Origin: Vagococcus proximus
GTDB lineage: Bacteria > Bacillota > Bacilli > Lactobacillales > Vagococcaceae
Length of the DNA: 64,000 bases
Reading direction: 5' to 3'
NCBI RefSeq assembly: GCF_029143285.1
Contig: NZ_JAPDSH010000002.1
Location: forward strand, 186,001 to 250,000
In this document: positions 51,298-60,951 of the stretch, one piece after another
Position numbering within the stretch: the first letter of the stretch is position 1
Layout of the letters: every line of letters starts with the position of its first letter
Position numbers and translations under genes: made by a program
Notes under the pieces: generated by a model
Told to the model about the DNA's origin: nothing
Databases searched by the model: none
The model's input: the letters and a program-made list of their open reading frames with translations, nothing else

Positions 51298-51343
51298 CTA
51301 GGTAAAATCAAGTTAATAAATTAAGAAAGTAGGCATAGAAACT

Positions 51344-52996
51344 ATGACAGATCTAGCTAAAAAATTCGCAGATTATCAAGAAATTTATACCAAAGGAAAG
51401 TATGTAACATTTAAATCAGAAAAAGTAAAAGTTATGTTCCATGGAAAATTTTTCCGTTTTGAAGGTGTCAAAGATGTTATCACTGAGGAACAAGAAAATA
51501 TTTTAGTAGAATGGGTTGCAAGCGATTACTTAGAAGAAGTTGATTTTAAATTTTATCATGAGTTTGATCGTAACCTAACACCAGATAGCTTCACACTAGA
51601 TGTGACAGAAGACAAAGTGATTACTGTAAAAACTAAAAATTTACGCGGATTCAGATATGCAATGGAAGCGTTTAATTTGTTGTTTGAGAAGATTGAAACA
51701 GGAGTAGCATGTCCGATTATTTCATTGTCACATCACGTATCATTTAATATGCGTGGCGTCATTGAAGGTTTTTACGGTATTCCTTGGACTCATCAAGACC
51801 GTGTCGAACTGTTAAGTTATTTAGGTCAAAATCGTTTAAATACGTATATGTATGCGCCTAAAGATGATGAATACCAACGTAAATTATGGCGTGAGTTATA
51901 TCCAGAAGAGAATTTAGTTAAGTTTACTGAATTAGTTGAAAAAGCGGAAAAAGAAATGATTGATTTTTACTATATGATTAGTCCTGGTAATGACATTGAT
52001 TATACAAAACCAGAAGAAGTAAAAGTGCTGACGGATAAATTACAGCAAATGATTAATTTAGGGATCCGTAATTTTGGCTTATTACTGGATGATATTGATT
52101 ACATCTTAAAAGGAAATGCGAAGAAAAAATTCTCATCATCTGCAAGTGCCCATGCTTTCTTAATTGCAGAAGTCGATCGTTTCTTAGCTTCTGAATTAGC
52201 AGACTATGATCTGGTTGCGTGTCCGACAGAATATGACAACCATCATGATTCGTTATACTTGGAAATTTTAAATCGTGAGTTACCAAAGCATATTCCATTA
52301 TTCTGGACAGGTCCTTCAACATTAGCGACACAAATCAGTACGAAAGATATTGAAATTATGTCAGCAAGCTATGAGCGTCCAATTGTTATTTGGGATAACA
52401 TTCCTGTTAATGATTATCAAAAAGATTATGAGTTATTATTCCTTAGTCCATATGAAAATCGCTCACCAAAATTAACTAACAAAGAATTTGATGTTGTTGG
52501 GATTGTGTCTAATCCAATGGCACAGTGGGAAATGTCTAAATTTACAGTTCAAAACATGAGTAAATATCTATGGAATACGTCTGCCTATAAAGTTTCACAA
52601 AGTTGGACTGAAACGTTAACGGAGTACGCAGGTAGTGATTATTACGAAGCGTTAGAAGTCTTTACATCATTTAATCCAAATAAATACACACGTGAGGTTT
52701 ACACGTTAGAACAATTAACTAAAATTGAAGCAAAAGATGAAGCTTATATTACTGCAGAGCTAGCTAAATTAGCAGCGGCGAGTGAAAAATTAGCAACATT
52801 GCCAAATGAAGCATTCCAAAAAAATGTAGGCCCTTGGTTGGAGCGTGTTAAAAAAGACGTAGCGTATTGGGAAGTAGTGAAGTCTGGTGATGTGACTAAA
52901 GTGAAAGAGATGAAAGAAGAGTTATCACAATACCCACATCGTATTGGTTCAGACTTAGTGGCAAAATATGTTGAAGAAACAGGTTTATTAAAATAA
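51344..52996 (+). CDS. Beta-N-acetylglucosaminidase, glycoside hydrolase family 84
   Basis: 550 residues. N-terminal alpha/beta domain 1-130, then the GH84 barrel opening with 'HHVSFNMRGVIEGFYGIPWTHQDR' (131-153), 'NTYMYAPKDDEYQRKLWRELYP', and the paired catalytic aspartates Asp249-Asp250 in 'FGLLLDDIDY', as in NagJ-type enzymes that use substrate-assisted catalysis. 'PTEYDN' and 'WDNIPVNDYQKDYELLFLSPYENR' are further GH84 marks. Removes beta-linked GlcNAc. No signal peptide or wall anchor, unlike secreted clostridial NagJ, so it is cytoplasmic. Followed after 19 bases by a GH20 gene. Confidence 0.94.
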   Translation: MTDLAKKFADYQEIYTKGKYVTFKSEKVKVMFHGKFFRFEGVKDVITEEQENILVEWVASDYLEEVDFKFYHEFDRNLTPDSFTLDVTEDKVITVKTKNLRGFRYAMEAFNLLFEKIETGVACPIISLSHHVSFNMRGVIEGFYGIPWTHQDRVELLSYLGQNRLNTYMYAPKDDEYQRKLWRELYPEENLVKFTELVEKAEKEMIDFYYMISPGNDIDYTKPEEVKVLTDKLQQMINLGIRNFGLLLDDIDYILKGNAKKKFSSSASAHAFLIAEVDRFLASELADYDLVACPTEYDNHHDSLYLEILNRELPKHIPLFWTGPSTLATQISTKDIEIMSASYERPIVIWDNIPVNDYQKDYELLFLSPYENRSPKLTNKEFDVVGIVSNPMAQWEMSKFTVQNMSKYLWNTSAYKVSQSWTETLTEYAGSDYYEALEVFTSFNPNKYTREVYTLEQLTKIEAKDEAYITAELAKLAAASEKLATLPNEAFQKNVGPWLERVKKDVAYWEVVKSGDVTKVKEMKEELSQYPHRIGSDLVAKYVEETGLLK

Positions 52997-53015
52997 TATC
53001 CTAGGAGTGTTATCT

Positions 53016-54911
53016 ATGACTTGGCAATTAGCAAGTGGTTCGGACTTGCCTCAACCAACATTTGAGATAATTCGATCACATTTAGAAAAAAATCATATAT
53101 TAAATAAACTGACGGTTGCGCTGGAACTTAAAAGGCAATCGCTAACAATCACATATGATAATAAAAAACAGATGGCGGTCATTCAAGCTCCGACACTTGT
53201 TCAATTGTGTCGTGGGTTAGCACGTTTATGTGAGATGCAAGATAAGCAAGAAACCTTTGTGACAGAAAATGCTCATTTTGAAGAGTTGAATTTTATGTTA
53301 GAAGCGTCTCGAAATGCTGTTATGACGCTAGCTGTGACTAAAGAATATATCACGATTCTTTCTTTGATGGGATATACTGGCTTATATCTTTATATAGAAG
53401 ATACATATGAGTTGCCGAATAACCCTTATTTTGGTTATCTGCGTGGTCGTTACAGTAAAGAGGAATTGCAGGAAATTGTTTCTTATGCTTCCATGTTTGG
53501 TATTGAAGTCGTTCCGTGTATTCAAACGCTTGCACATTTGACACAAATGATGAAGTGGGAGAGTTATGGTGCTGTTAGGGAAGATAATGATACGTTACTA
53601 ATTGATGAGCCTCAAACCTACGACCTTATTAATGACATGTTAGTCTTTGTAAAAGAAGTATTTCCATCAGGTAAAGTTCATATTGGGATGGATGAAGCAT
53701 ATGGTGTAGGAGTTGGGCAATATCTTTCTAAACATGAGTATAAGGAACGTTACCAATTAATTCGAGATCATTTAAATAAAGTAGTAGGGATGTGTAATGA
53801 TTTAGGCTTAGAAACACTGGTGTGGAGTGATTTTATTTATCATACCTTGGATACTAAGCGCATTCCAGGCTACTACCCTGTAAATGTTTCGATAGCACCA
53901 GAGAGAGCGGCTGCAATACCTAAGAATATAACATATGTCTACTGGGATTATGGAGAGTTTGTTAGTGAGAACTACGCTAAGCGTATTGAAAACCATAGCA
54001 AATTCGCTGATGATATTATGTTTGCTGGAGGTATTCATATATACGGTGCGATGACACCCAATCATGGTAAGTCGCTTAAAACATTGAATCCAGCTTTGAT
54101 GACGTGTAAAGCACAAGGTGTAAAAAAAGTACTTGCGACAACATGGGGAGACAATGGTCAAGAAGTATCTCATTGGAATGCCTTGCCAATCATGCAGTGG
54201 TACGCTGAGCATTGTTATAATACGGGTGTCTCAGAAGACGTGGTTTCGGCTCGTTTTGATTACTCTGTTGCGCCAAATTACTATGGAAAAATGATGGCCA
54301 TACGTTATTTAGATGAGATTCCAGGGATTGAAGAATTGAATCATTATATGGCTAATCCATCAAAATTCTTACTATGGCAAGACCCGTTAGTTGGTTTGTT
54401 TGAAAAGCATGTCAGTGACTATCTGAAGGACCATGATTTGGTAGGGCATTATAAAAAAATGATAGACCAATTATCTTTAGCTCAGTCTGATGGTTCTTTG
54501 TTAGCTTTAAATCAAGCATTCTATCAACAATTAGCTCATGTGTTGAGTCTAAAAGCAACACTAGGGTTAGACCTCATAGAAGCCTACCAAACGAATACTG
54601 AAGCATTAGAAACAATCAAGACGGAACGACTACCTGATTTAATAGATCAAGTAACTAAATTACGAGACTTACATAGTACTATTTGGTACGGAACATACAA
54701 ACCATTTGGTTGGGAAGTCCTTGAAAATAGGTATGGCGGGTTGTTAAGTAGATTGGAAACCACTATTAAACGCCTAAATAGCTATTTAAATAACGAGCTA
54801 AGTTCTCTTCCTGAATTAGATGAAGAACGCTTAGACTTTACTTCAGTTCCAAATCCTATGACCTTGAATGTTAGTGATTACCGAAGAATAGCATTTACAG
54901 GATATAATTAA
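53016..54911 (+). CDS. Beta-N-acetylhexosaminidase, glycoside hydrolase family 20 (GH20C-like)
   Basis: 631 residues from the ATG at 53016 (AGGAG 8 bases upstream; GTG 53007 overlaps the site). Barrel with 'MGYTGLYLYIEDTYELPNNPYFGYLRGRYSKEEL' (118-151), 'GIEVVPCIQTLAHLTQMMKW', and the GH20 catalytic Asp226-Glu227 in 'VHIGMDEAYGVG'. Size, order and lack of a signal peptide resemble the intracellular GH20C hexosaminidase of Streptococcus pneumoniae, which cleaves GlcNAc/GalNAc from many glycans. Shares a transcript with GH84; both would remove GlcNAc from imported complex N-glycans or from the chitobiose core. Confidence 0.94.
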   Translation: MTWQLASGSDLPQPTFEIIRSHLEKNHILNKLTVALELKRQSLTITYDNKKQMAVIQAPTLVQLCRGLARLCEMQDKQETFVTENAHFEELNFMLEASRNAVMTLAVTKEYITILSLMGYTGLYLYIEDTYELPNNPYFGYLRGRYSKEELQEIVSYASMFGIEVVPCIQTLAHLTQMMKWESYGAVREDNDTLLIDEPQTYDLINDMLVFVKEVFPSGKVHIGMDEAYGVGVGQYLSKHEYKERYQLIRDHLNKVVGMCNDLGLETLVWSDFIYHTLDTKRIPGYYPVNVSIAPERAAAIPKNITYVYWDYGEFVSENYAKRIENHSKFADDIMFAGGIHIYGAMTPNHGKSLKTLNPALMTCKAQGVKKVLATTWGDNGQEVSHWNALPIMQWYAEHCYNTGVSEDVVSARFDYSVAPNYYGKMMAIRYLDEIPGIEELNHYMANPSKFLLWQDPLVGLFEKHVSDYLKDHDLVGHYKKMIDQLSLAQSDGSLLALNQAFYQQLAHVLSLKATLGLDLIEAYQTNTEALETIKTERLPDLIDQVTKLRDLHSTIWYGTYKPFGWEVLENRYGGLLSRLETTIKRLNSYLNNELSSLPELDEERLDFTSVPNPMTLNVSDYRRIAFTGYN

Positions 54912-54949
54912 AAAAACGTGATTGTCGAAAAAGACAATCACGTTTTTTT
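54911..54949 (+). terminator. Terminator of the GH84-GH20 unit
   Basis: AAAAAACGTGATTGTC pairs perfectly with GACAATCACGTTTTTT around GAAAAA, then T. 54950-55104 is the promoter region of the ABC operon, with TATAAT at 55015-55020 and at 55072-55077 but no good -35, as expected for an activator-dependent promoter. Confidence 0.93.
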
Positions 54950-55104
54950 GTTTGTAATAAGGGGAAATATGTAATTGTTTTCATCCTTGATAGTAAAGGA
55001 AGTAACTGCTTACCTATAATCTGTATACAAAAAACAATATTTTTTCACTTATATAAAATGTAAAGGCTTTATATAATGAAGATGTTAAGAAGAGGAGGGG
55101 AATT

Positions 55105-56022
55105 ATGAAGAAAGCAATGAAGAATAAGGCCTTACTACTTATGGCCCTACCAGGAACGTTATGGTTAATTATATTCTTCTACATCCCTATTTTTGGGAAC
55201 GTAGTAGCATTCAAAAATTTTAAAATTTCAGATGGAGGATTCATCAGAAGTTTGATTGATAGTCCATGGGTAGGATTTGAAAACTTTAAATTCTTATTTA
55301 AGTCATCAAATGCGTACCTCATTACACGAAATACAATTATGTATAATCTAACATTTATTATTTTAAATCTAATTGTAGCGGTAATATTTGCTGTTATTTT
55401 AAGTCAATTAAGATCTAAACGTTCGATTAAAGTGATTCAAACATCAATGTTATTACCATATTTCTTATCATGGGTAATTATTAATTACTTCGTTTATGCA
55501 TTTTTAAGTCCTGAAAAAGGATTATTTAACGCAATTATTTCAGCAGGTGGCGGAGAAGCGATAAGTTGGTATAACGAACCTAAATATTGGCCATTCATTC
55601 TGATCTTTATGGGTGTATGGAAAGGGATAGGATACAACAGTATTATTTACTTTGCTTCTATTATGGGCATTGATCCAACATACTACGAAGCAGCAGAAGT
55701 TGATGGTGCAAGTAAATGGCAACAAATTGTTCACGTAACAATTCCACAATTAATTCCGTTAATGACTGTTTTAACAATTTTAGCAGTCGGAAATATCTTT
55801 AAAGCTGATTTTGGTTTATTCTACCAAATTCCAAGAAACTCAGGAACATTATATGAAGTAACAGACGTTCTTGATACATACATCTTCAAAGGCTTAACAA
55901 CAACAGGAGATATCGGTATGGCATCTGCAGCTGGTTTATATCAATCAGTAGTCGGTTGTATTATGGTTGTTGTGACTAACTTAGTCGTTAGAAAATATGA
56001 TGAGAATTCAGCACTATTCTAG
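55105..56022 (+). CDS. Oligosaccharide ABC transporter permease, LplB/YteP type
   Basis: 305 residues, six membrane helices. 'LMALPGTLWLIIFFYIPIFGNVVAFKNFKISDG' at the N-terminus is characteristic of the LplB/YteP/NgtP1 subgroup of CUT1 permeases; the EAA loop reads 'YYEAAEVDGASKWQQIVHVTIPQLIP'. Forms the membrane pore with the next gene product. First gene of the importer operon, 194 bases after GH20, AAGAGGAGGGG before the ATG. The subgroup takes up large oligosaccharides, such as N-glycans (NgtS-P1-P2 in pneumococcus) or rhamnogalacturonan fragments. Confidence 0.9.
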   Translation: MKKAMKNKALLLMALPGTLWLIIFFYIPIFGNVVAFKNFKISDGGFIRSLIDSPWVGFENFKFLFKSSNAYLITRNTIMYNLTFIILNLIVAVIFAVILSQLRSKRSIKVIQTSMLLPYFLSWVIINYFVYAFLSPEKGLFNAIISAGGGEAISWYNEPKYWPFILIFMGVWKGIGYNSIIYFASIMGIDPTYYEAAEVDGASKWQQIVHVTIPQLIPLMTVLTILAVGNIFKADFGLFYQIPRNSGTLYEVTDVLDTYIFKGLTTTGDIGMASAAGLYQSVVGCIMVVVTNLVVRKYDENSALF

Positions 56023-56034
56023 AAGGAGAGAACT

Positions 56035-56952
56035 ATGAGTAAGAAGAAAAAAATCGATTCAGTTAATGTTAAAGGGTTCAGTAAACCAGCTAACATTATT
56101 TTTACTATCTTAATGGCACTCGTTGCTTTAACTTGTGTCTTTCCTTTCATCTTTGTTATCATCATTTCTTTTACAAGTGAGCAATCAATTACAATGAATG
56201 GTTACCGCTTAATTCCAAGTGAGTGGAGTTTAGATGGTTATCGTTACTTGATTGAAATGAAAGGTCAAATTTTACAAGCATTATTTATCAGTGTGTTTGT
56301 AACGGTAGTGGGTACGATTGTAAATGTAGTCTTTACATCAACTTATGCGTACGCTATTTCAAGAAATTCATTTCCATACAGACGCTTTTTCACAATGTTA
56401 GCACTTGCTTCAATGTTATTTAGTGCTGGTATGGTTCCAAGTTATATCGTTATGACAAACATGTTAGGTTTAAAAGATTCAATCTGGGCTTTAATTTTAC
56501 CAATGGCTTTATCACCATTTAACATCATCGTAATGCGTACGTTTTATCGTCGTTCTGTTCCGGATGCTATTATCGAAGCAGCTAAGATTGATGGTGCTAG
56601 TGAATTAAGAACATTCTTACAAATTGTATTACCTTTATCAGTACCAGGTATTGCAACAATTAGTTTGTTTGCAGCTCTAGCATATTGGAATGACTGGTTT
56701 AATGCATTACTTTATATTCAAAGTGATAACTTAGTACCATTGCAATACTTGCTAATGAAAATTCAAGGTAGTATTGATTTCATGATGCAAAATACAGCAT
56801 TAGGTGCTCAAGTTACTGGTGGCGTTAATATTCCAAAAGAAGCAACACGTATGGCAATGGTTGTTATTTCAACAGTGCCAATCGCTGCAACTTATCCATT
56901 CTTCCAAAAATATTTTGTTGGTGGATTAACAATCGGTGGCGTAAAAGAATAA
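56035..56952 (+). CDS. Oligosaccharide ABC transporter permease, LplC/YtcP type
   Basis: 305 residues, six membrane helices, EAA loop 'PDAIIEAAKIDGASELRTFLQIVLPLSVPG', then 'AYWNDWFNALLYIQSDNLVPLQYLLMKIQ' and the end 'YPFFQKYFVGGLTIGGVKE', the LplC/YtcP signature. AGAAGGAGAG before the ATG, 12 bases after the first permease. Followed by a strong hairpin and then the binding-protein gene. No ATPase gene in the operon; a shared MsmK-type ATPase elsewhere is expected. Confidence 0.91.
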   Translation: MSKKKKIDSVNVKGFSKPANIIFTILMALVALTCVFPFIFVIIISFTSEQSITMNGYRLIPSEWSLDGYRYLIEMKGQILQALFISVFVTVVGTIVNVVFTSTYAYAISRNSFPYRRFFTMLALASMLFSAGMVPSYIVMTNMLGLKDSIWALILPMALSPFNIIVMRTFYRRSVPDAIIEAAKIDGASELRTFLQIVLPLSVPGIATISLFAALAYWNDWFNALLYIQSDNLVPLQYLLMKIQGSIDFMMQNTALGAQVTGGVNIPKEATRMAMVVISTVPIAATYPFFQKYFVGGLTIGGVKE

Positions 56953-56961
56953 GGTTATTAC

Positions 56962-56994
56962 CTGATATCTGATTCGAAAAGAATCAGATATCAG
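56962..56994 (+). promoter_or_regulatory. Perfect 14-bp hairpin between permease and binding-protein genes
   Basis: CTGATATCTGATTC pairs with GAATCAGATATCAG around GAAAA. No T run follows, so it is likely an RNA-processing or stabiliser hairpin that favours the binding-protein message, a common device in ABC operons where the receptor is needed in excess. Confidence 0.7.
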
Positions 56995-57028
56995 ATTTAT
57001 AATAAAAATACTATGGAGGTCTTGAACT

Positions 57029-58513
57029 ATGAAATTAGGTTTTAAAAAGCTTTTATTATCAGGTGCTGTTTTAGGGTTAGCTGCGGTAACATTAGCAGGT
57101 TGTGGTAGTTTGACAGGTGATAGTAAGAAGGCAAGTAATGATAAAAGTAAAGATGGTAGTGACACATTATTAATGTATCGTGTTGGAGATAAACCAACAA
57201 ACTACGATGAAATTATGGAAGTTGTTAACAAACGCATGAAAGAAGAAATTGGCGTTGAGTTAAATATGCAATTTATCGGTTGGGGCGATTATGAAAAGAA
57301 AATGTCAGTTATCACATCTTCTGGCGAAAATTATGATATCGCTTTCGCGAACAACTATGTTAATACAGCGCAAAAAGGAGCTTATAAAGATATCACTGAG
57401 TTAGCTCCAAAATATGCGAAAGAAACATATGAAAACTTAGATCCAACTTATATTGAAGGTAATAAAGTGAATGGTAAACTATATTCTATTCCAGTAAATG
57501 CTAACGTATTTGCACAACGTGTTATTACTTTTGATAAAGAATTAGTAGACAAATATAAAATGGATATCACGAAAGTGAAAACATTAGATGATTTGGCACC
57601 ATTATTAAAAACAATTAAAGAAAATGAACAAAATGTCGTACCTTTTGCAGCGGGTAAAGATATCCGTATGGGTAATTTCGATTATGTTTATGATGTAAAT
57701 GTTCCATTAGGTATTGATTTAGATGGCGACGAAAAAACAATTGTAAACCCTTATGAAACATCAGATAGAATGAAGAATGAGTTAAAAGCGATGCATAACT
57801 TATACTCACAAAAATTCATTCCTCAAGATGCGGCGACAAGTGATGAAATTTACCGTTTAGATGATAAAACTTGGTTCGCTCGTGTTGAAACACAAGGACC
57901 ATTCGATTATGGCGATACAATCTTAACGCGTGCTGCTGGCCGTGAATTAGTATCTGTACCACTTACAGATCCATTAAAAGATAATGGTCAAATGTTTGTT
58001 GCTAACTGGGTTATTTCAAACACATCTAAAAATGCTGAAAAAGCATTAGAGGCTATTAACTTAATCAATACAGATAAAGATATCTTAACTACTATGGTAT
58101 TTGGACTTGAAGGCGAAGCGTGGGAAAAAGTTGGCGATGATAAAATGAAAATTTTAGATGGCTACGATGCAAGTAAAAAAGTTATCGGTGGAGCTTGGAT
58201 GTCAGGGGATAACAAAACATTATACACTGATGAAGCAATCACTGATGATATGATCAAAGAACGTGATGAAAAAATTGCTGCAGCGAAAACTTCTCCTTTA
58301 TTAGGGTTCAACTTTAATGGAGATAGCGTGAAAACAGAAGTCACTAATATTACTAACGTTACTGCACAATACCGTTCAGGTTTAAGTACAGGAACATTAG
58401 ATCCTGAAAAAGCTATTCCAGAGTTTAACGCAAAACTTAAAGAAGCTGGTTTAGAAAAAGTACAACAAGAAATGCAAAAACAATTTGATGAATTTAACAG
58501 CAAGAAAAAATAG
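57029..58513 (+). CDS. Oligosaccharide-binding lipoprotein, NgtS/LplA-like
   Basis: 494 residues. Lipoprotein signal: 'MKLGFKKLLLSGAVLGLAAVTLAGCG' with lipobox LAGC, lipidated Cys at 25. Extracellular solute-binding domain ('VNKRMKEEIGVELNMQFIGWGDYEKKMSVITSSGENYDIAFANNYVNTAQKGAYKDITELAPKY' region) and a DUF3502-like C-terminus 'PLLGFNFNGDSVKTEVTNITNVTAQYRSGLSTGTLDPEK'. Length and this C-terminus match the LplA/NgtS group; NgtS in pneumococcus binds N-glycans. The neighbouring glycosidases make an N-glycan ligand the best guess. TATGGAGG before the ATG. Confidence 0.9.
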   Translation: MKLGFKKLLLSGAVLGLAAVTLAGCGSLTGDSKKASNDKSKDGSDTLLMYRVGDKPTNYDEIMEVVNKRMKEEIGVELNMQFIGWGDYEKKMSVITSSGENYDIAFANNYVNTAQKGAYKDITELAPKYAKETYENLDPTYIEGNKVNGKLYSIPVNANVFAQRVITFDKELVDKYKMDITKVKTLDDLAPLLKTIKENEQNVVPFAAGKDIRMGNFDYVYDVNVPLGIDLDGDEKTIVNPYETSDRMKNELKAMHNLYSQKFIPQDAATSDEIYRLDDKTWFARVETQGPFDYGDTILTRAAGRELVSVPLTDPLKDNGQMFVANWVISNTSKNAEKALEAINLINTDKDILTTMVFGLEGEAWEKVGDDKMKILDGYDASKKVIGGAWMSGDNKTLYTDEAITDDMIKERDEKIAAAKTSPLLGFNFNGDSVKTEVTNITNVTAQYRSGLSTGTLDPEKAIPEFNAKLKEAGLEKVQQEMQKQFDEFNSKKK

Positions 58514-58540
58514 TTATTAATTTATCAACTACAAAATAGA

Positions 58541-58585
58541 AGTAAAGGTAAATTTCGACTGCGAAGTTTACCTTTACTTTTTAAT
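58541..58585 (+). terminator. Terminator of the oligosaccharide ABC operon
   Basis: AGTAAAGGTAAA and GTTTACCTTTACT form a stem around a TTCGACTGCGAA-type loop, followed by T-rich sequence. Confidence 0.9.
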
Positions 58586-58651
58586 TTTTTAAGCACAGTT
58601 TTAAAACAAGAAAGAATCATGTATCATTAAGGAAGAATGGAGTGGATAGGT

Positions 58652-59251
58652 ATGATAGAAACAGGTGTAACAGAAGGGATTAATAAATTTTATTTTATAT
58701 TAAAATTAACCCTATATTTTTGGGCATTAAGTATCAGTAGGGGTGTTATATTTGGAGTAGGTCCAGCTTTCTTAACGATCATGGCACTTTTTGGTGAGTA
58801 CGGCTGGGATCATAGTAAGGTAACATGGAAAAACTTATACCCTGAATTTAAAAAGGAATTTAAATTTGGAAATCAGTTGTTTTATAGCTTTTTCTTGATA
58901 GGTTTATTTTTATTTTTAAGCTTATGGACGTCTGTTCAATTAAAAGGAATGTTATTTTTAATGACAGATTTTATTCTTATTTTTCTTTTATTAGTCGTTA
59001 TAATAGCGGGAGGATTTGCTTTTTCTCTATATAGTCATTATGACATTAGTCTAAAAAATTTAATAAAGTTATCAGTAATCTTATTCTTTAGAGAATTTAA
59101 AGCGGCACTATCATTAGTTGTATTCTTAGTAATCATGACGGTTATCAATTTAAAAATGCCGGCTTTTATATTCTTTATATCAGCAGGAGTGCTTGCCTTA
59201 TTTTTATACCGTTTGGGTAAAAAAGTAAGTGAAGGTCTCGTGGTAGATTAA
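58652..59251 (+). CDS. yesL: YesL-family (DUF624) membrane protein
   Basis: About 199 residues from ATG 58652 (GGAGTGG six bases upstream) or 204 from ATG 58637 (AGGAAG only 1-2 bases away); the former is preferred. Five to six membrane helices; 'FYFILKLTLYFWALSISRGVIFGVGPAFLTIMALF' is the conserved DUF624 N-terminus. YesL proteins are nearly always encoded beside YesM/YesN two-component systems and Lpl-type oligosaccharide importers, as here, and are thought to take part in signalling or uptake; mechanism unknown. Followed after 15 bases by the histidine kinase gene. Confidence 0.88.
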   Translation: MIETGVTEGINKFYFILKLTLYFWALSISRGVIFGVGPAFLTIMALFGEYGWDHSKVTWKNLYPEFKKEFKFGNQLFYSFFLIGLFLFLSLWTSVQLKGMLFLMTDFILIFLLLVVIIAGGFAFSLYSHYDISLKNLIKLSVILFFREFKAALSLVVFLVIMTVINLKMPAFIFFISAGVLALFLYRLGKKVSEGLVVD

Positions 59252-59266
59252 CGAAGAGGTGATCTA

Positions 59267-60946
59267 ATGAAATTGAAAGACAACTTAATGTATCGCCTAC
59301 TGAAAATTTTTTCATTAACATTAATCGTCATTATCACGCTATTTTCTTTGATAGCAGCTTATGTTGTAAATAGAGATAACCATAAACAAGCTGTAATGTT
59401 AGGCGAAAACGCATTAAATAGACTGGAAAATTATGTGACTGAGAATCAAAATAAGATAAAAAAATTGAGTACTGATTTACAAACAGTTGAGACAGAAAAT
59501 CAAGGGATTACACATTATTTTTCGATGAATGCTACAGAGTACTTGGAGTATACTTTATCGCATAATTATAATTTAGGGTACTTGCCACAAGTTGTTCAAG
59601 ATGCTTATTTATCTGATGAAACAATCGAATCATTGGCTATTGATTATAATTTATCTCAAGATAAATTTTACTCGTCTAAAGAGTTGAAGAACGGAAAAAA
59701 AGTTATAAGCTATCCGGAGAGCAAAGGTGTAAAGTTTAGTTCTGTTTTAAGAAACCAATCAACTAATGAGTTGTATGGGAATGTTCATATTACAGTGGAC
59801 ACAACTAACTTAACGAATAATTTGAAGCAATTGGAAAATCAATTTAATAATGAGTCGTTTATCATTTATAATAGTTCTAATATTAGCTATACTAATACTA
59901 GTGATTCAGCGTTATATAATCGCATGAAAAATTATATTGCTACTGGTCAGAAAATGGCTGATTCAGACTTAACATCGGATTATTATGTGTATCAAAAGAC
60001 ATTTGATTCGTATCAAGTACTATCTTTAGTGTCGAGAAAACAAGTATTAAGACACTCATTATCTGTACTATTAGAATTACTTTTATTTAGTGCGATTGTT
60101 GACAGTGTGCTTTTACTTTTATTATTTAGATTGTTTAATGGCTATCTTTATCAAGTAGAAGATATTTTAGCCTCGATAAAGAATGTCTCAAATGGTGAAC
60201 GAACAAAACGTATTTGTTTGGTAGATAAAAAAGCTGAGTTACGTGATATCTCAGAAAGTATAAATGAAATGTTAGAAAGCATGGATTCATTTATTAGAGA
60301 AAATTATGAATTAGAATTAAGGCAAAAGGAAGCAAACTTTCAAGCCTTACAGGCACAAATTAACCCCCATTTCATGTATAATACATTAGAATATATTCGA
60401 ATGTACGCTGTAAGTGAAGGAATGGATGAGTTAGGTGAAGTGGTTTTCTCTTTCGCTTCAATTCTGAGAAATAATATAACGCAATCTAAAATTATTACGT
60501 TAGAAAATGAAATGAAATTCTTAGAACAGTATGTGTACTTATATCAGATGCGTTATCCAAAAAGTGTCGCTTATTCTTTCAAGTTACAAGAAGAGGTTAA
60601 ACTAGTTGAAATTCCAAAATTCTGTTTACAACCACTTGTAGAAAATTACTTTGCGCACGGAATTGATTTTACTCGTACGAATAATGTTATAAGTGTAACT
60701 GCAACTAAAAAGGATGATAGGTTGAAAATAGAAATTAGGGATAATGGAAATGGTATTTCTGATAAAAAATTGGAACAAATTAATCGCTATTTATCAGAGG
60801 GACATCCTTATGAAAATCAATCAATAGGAATTCAGAATGTTAATGAACGAATGAAAATTATTTTTGGTGATAGGTACAGTATGGTCTTTACACATACAGA
60901 TGGTGGCGGTACAACTATTCAAATAAAATTAAAACTTGAGGAGTGA
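59267..60946 (+). CDS. yesM: YesM-like sensor histidine kinase
   Basis: 559 residues. Membrane helices at about 10-32 and 260-285 enclose an extracellular sensor of ~225 residues (Cache-like); HAMP about 290-345 ('NGYLYQVEDILASIKNVSNGERTKRI'); His_kinase domain with phospho-accepting His368 in 'LQAQINPHFMYNTLEYIRMYA'; HATPase with 'PLVENYFAHGI', 'IEIRDNGNGI' and 'GIGIQNVNERM'-type G-boxes. It should sense an oligosaccharide, or a loaded binding protein, outside the cell and phosphorylate the YesN-like regulator. Its stop overlaps the region of the next start (4-10 bases). Confidence 0.95.
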   Translation: MKLKDNLMYRLLKIFSLTLIVIITLFSLIAAYVVNRDNHKQAVMLGENALNRLENYVTENQNKIKKLSTDLQTVETENQGITHYFSMNATEYLEYTLSHNYNLGYLPQVVQDAYLSDETIESLAIDYNLSQDKFYSSKELKNGKKVISYPESKGVKFSSVLRNQSTNELYGNVHITVDTTNLTNNLKQLENQFNNESFIIYNSSNISYTNTSDSALYNRMKNYIATGQKMADSDLTSDYYVYQKTFDSYQVLSLVSRKQVLRHSLSVLLELLLFSAIVDSVLLLLLFRLFNGYLYQVEDILASIKNVSNGERTKRICLVDKKAELRDISESINEMLESMDSFIRENYELELRQKEANFQALQAQINPHFMYNTLEYIRMYAVSEGMDELGEVVFSFASILRNNITQSKIITLENEMKFLEQYVYLYQMRYPKSVAYSFKLQEEVKLVEIPKFCLQPLVENYFAHGIDFTRTNNVISVTATKKDDRLKIEIRDNGNGISDKKLEQINRYLSEGHPYENQSIGIQNVNERMKIIFGDRYSMVFTHTDGGGTTIQIKLKLEE

Positions 60947-60951
60947 GACTG

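Noticed and set aside
53808-54212. 134-codon minus-strand frame inside the GH20 gene
   Set aside because: Antisense to a well-supported enzyme; no promoter, start signal or recognisable domain.
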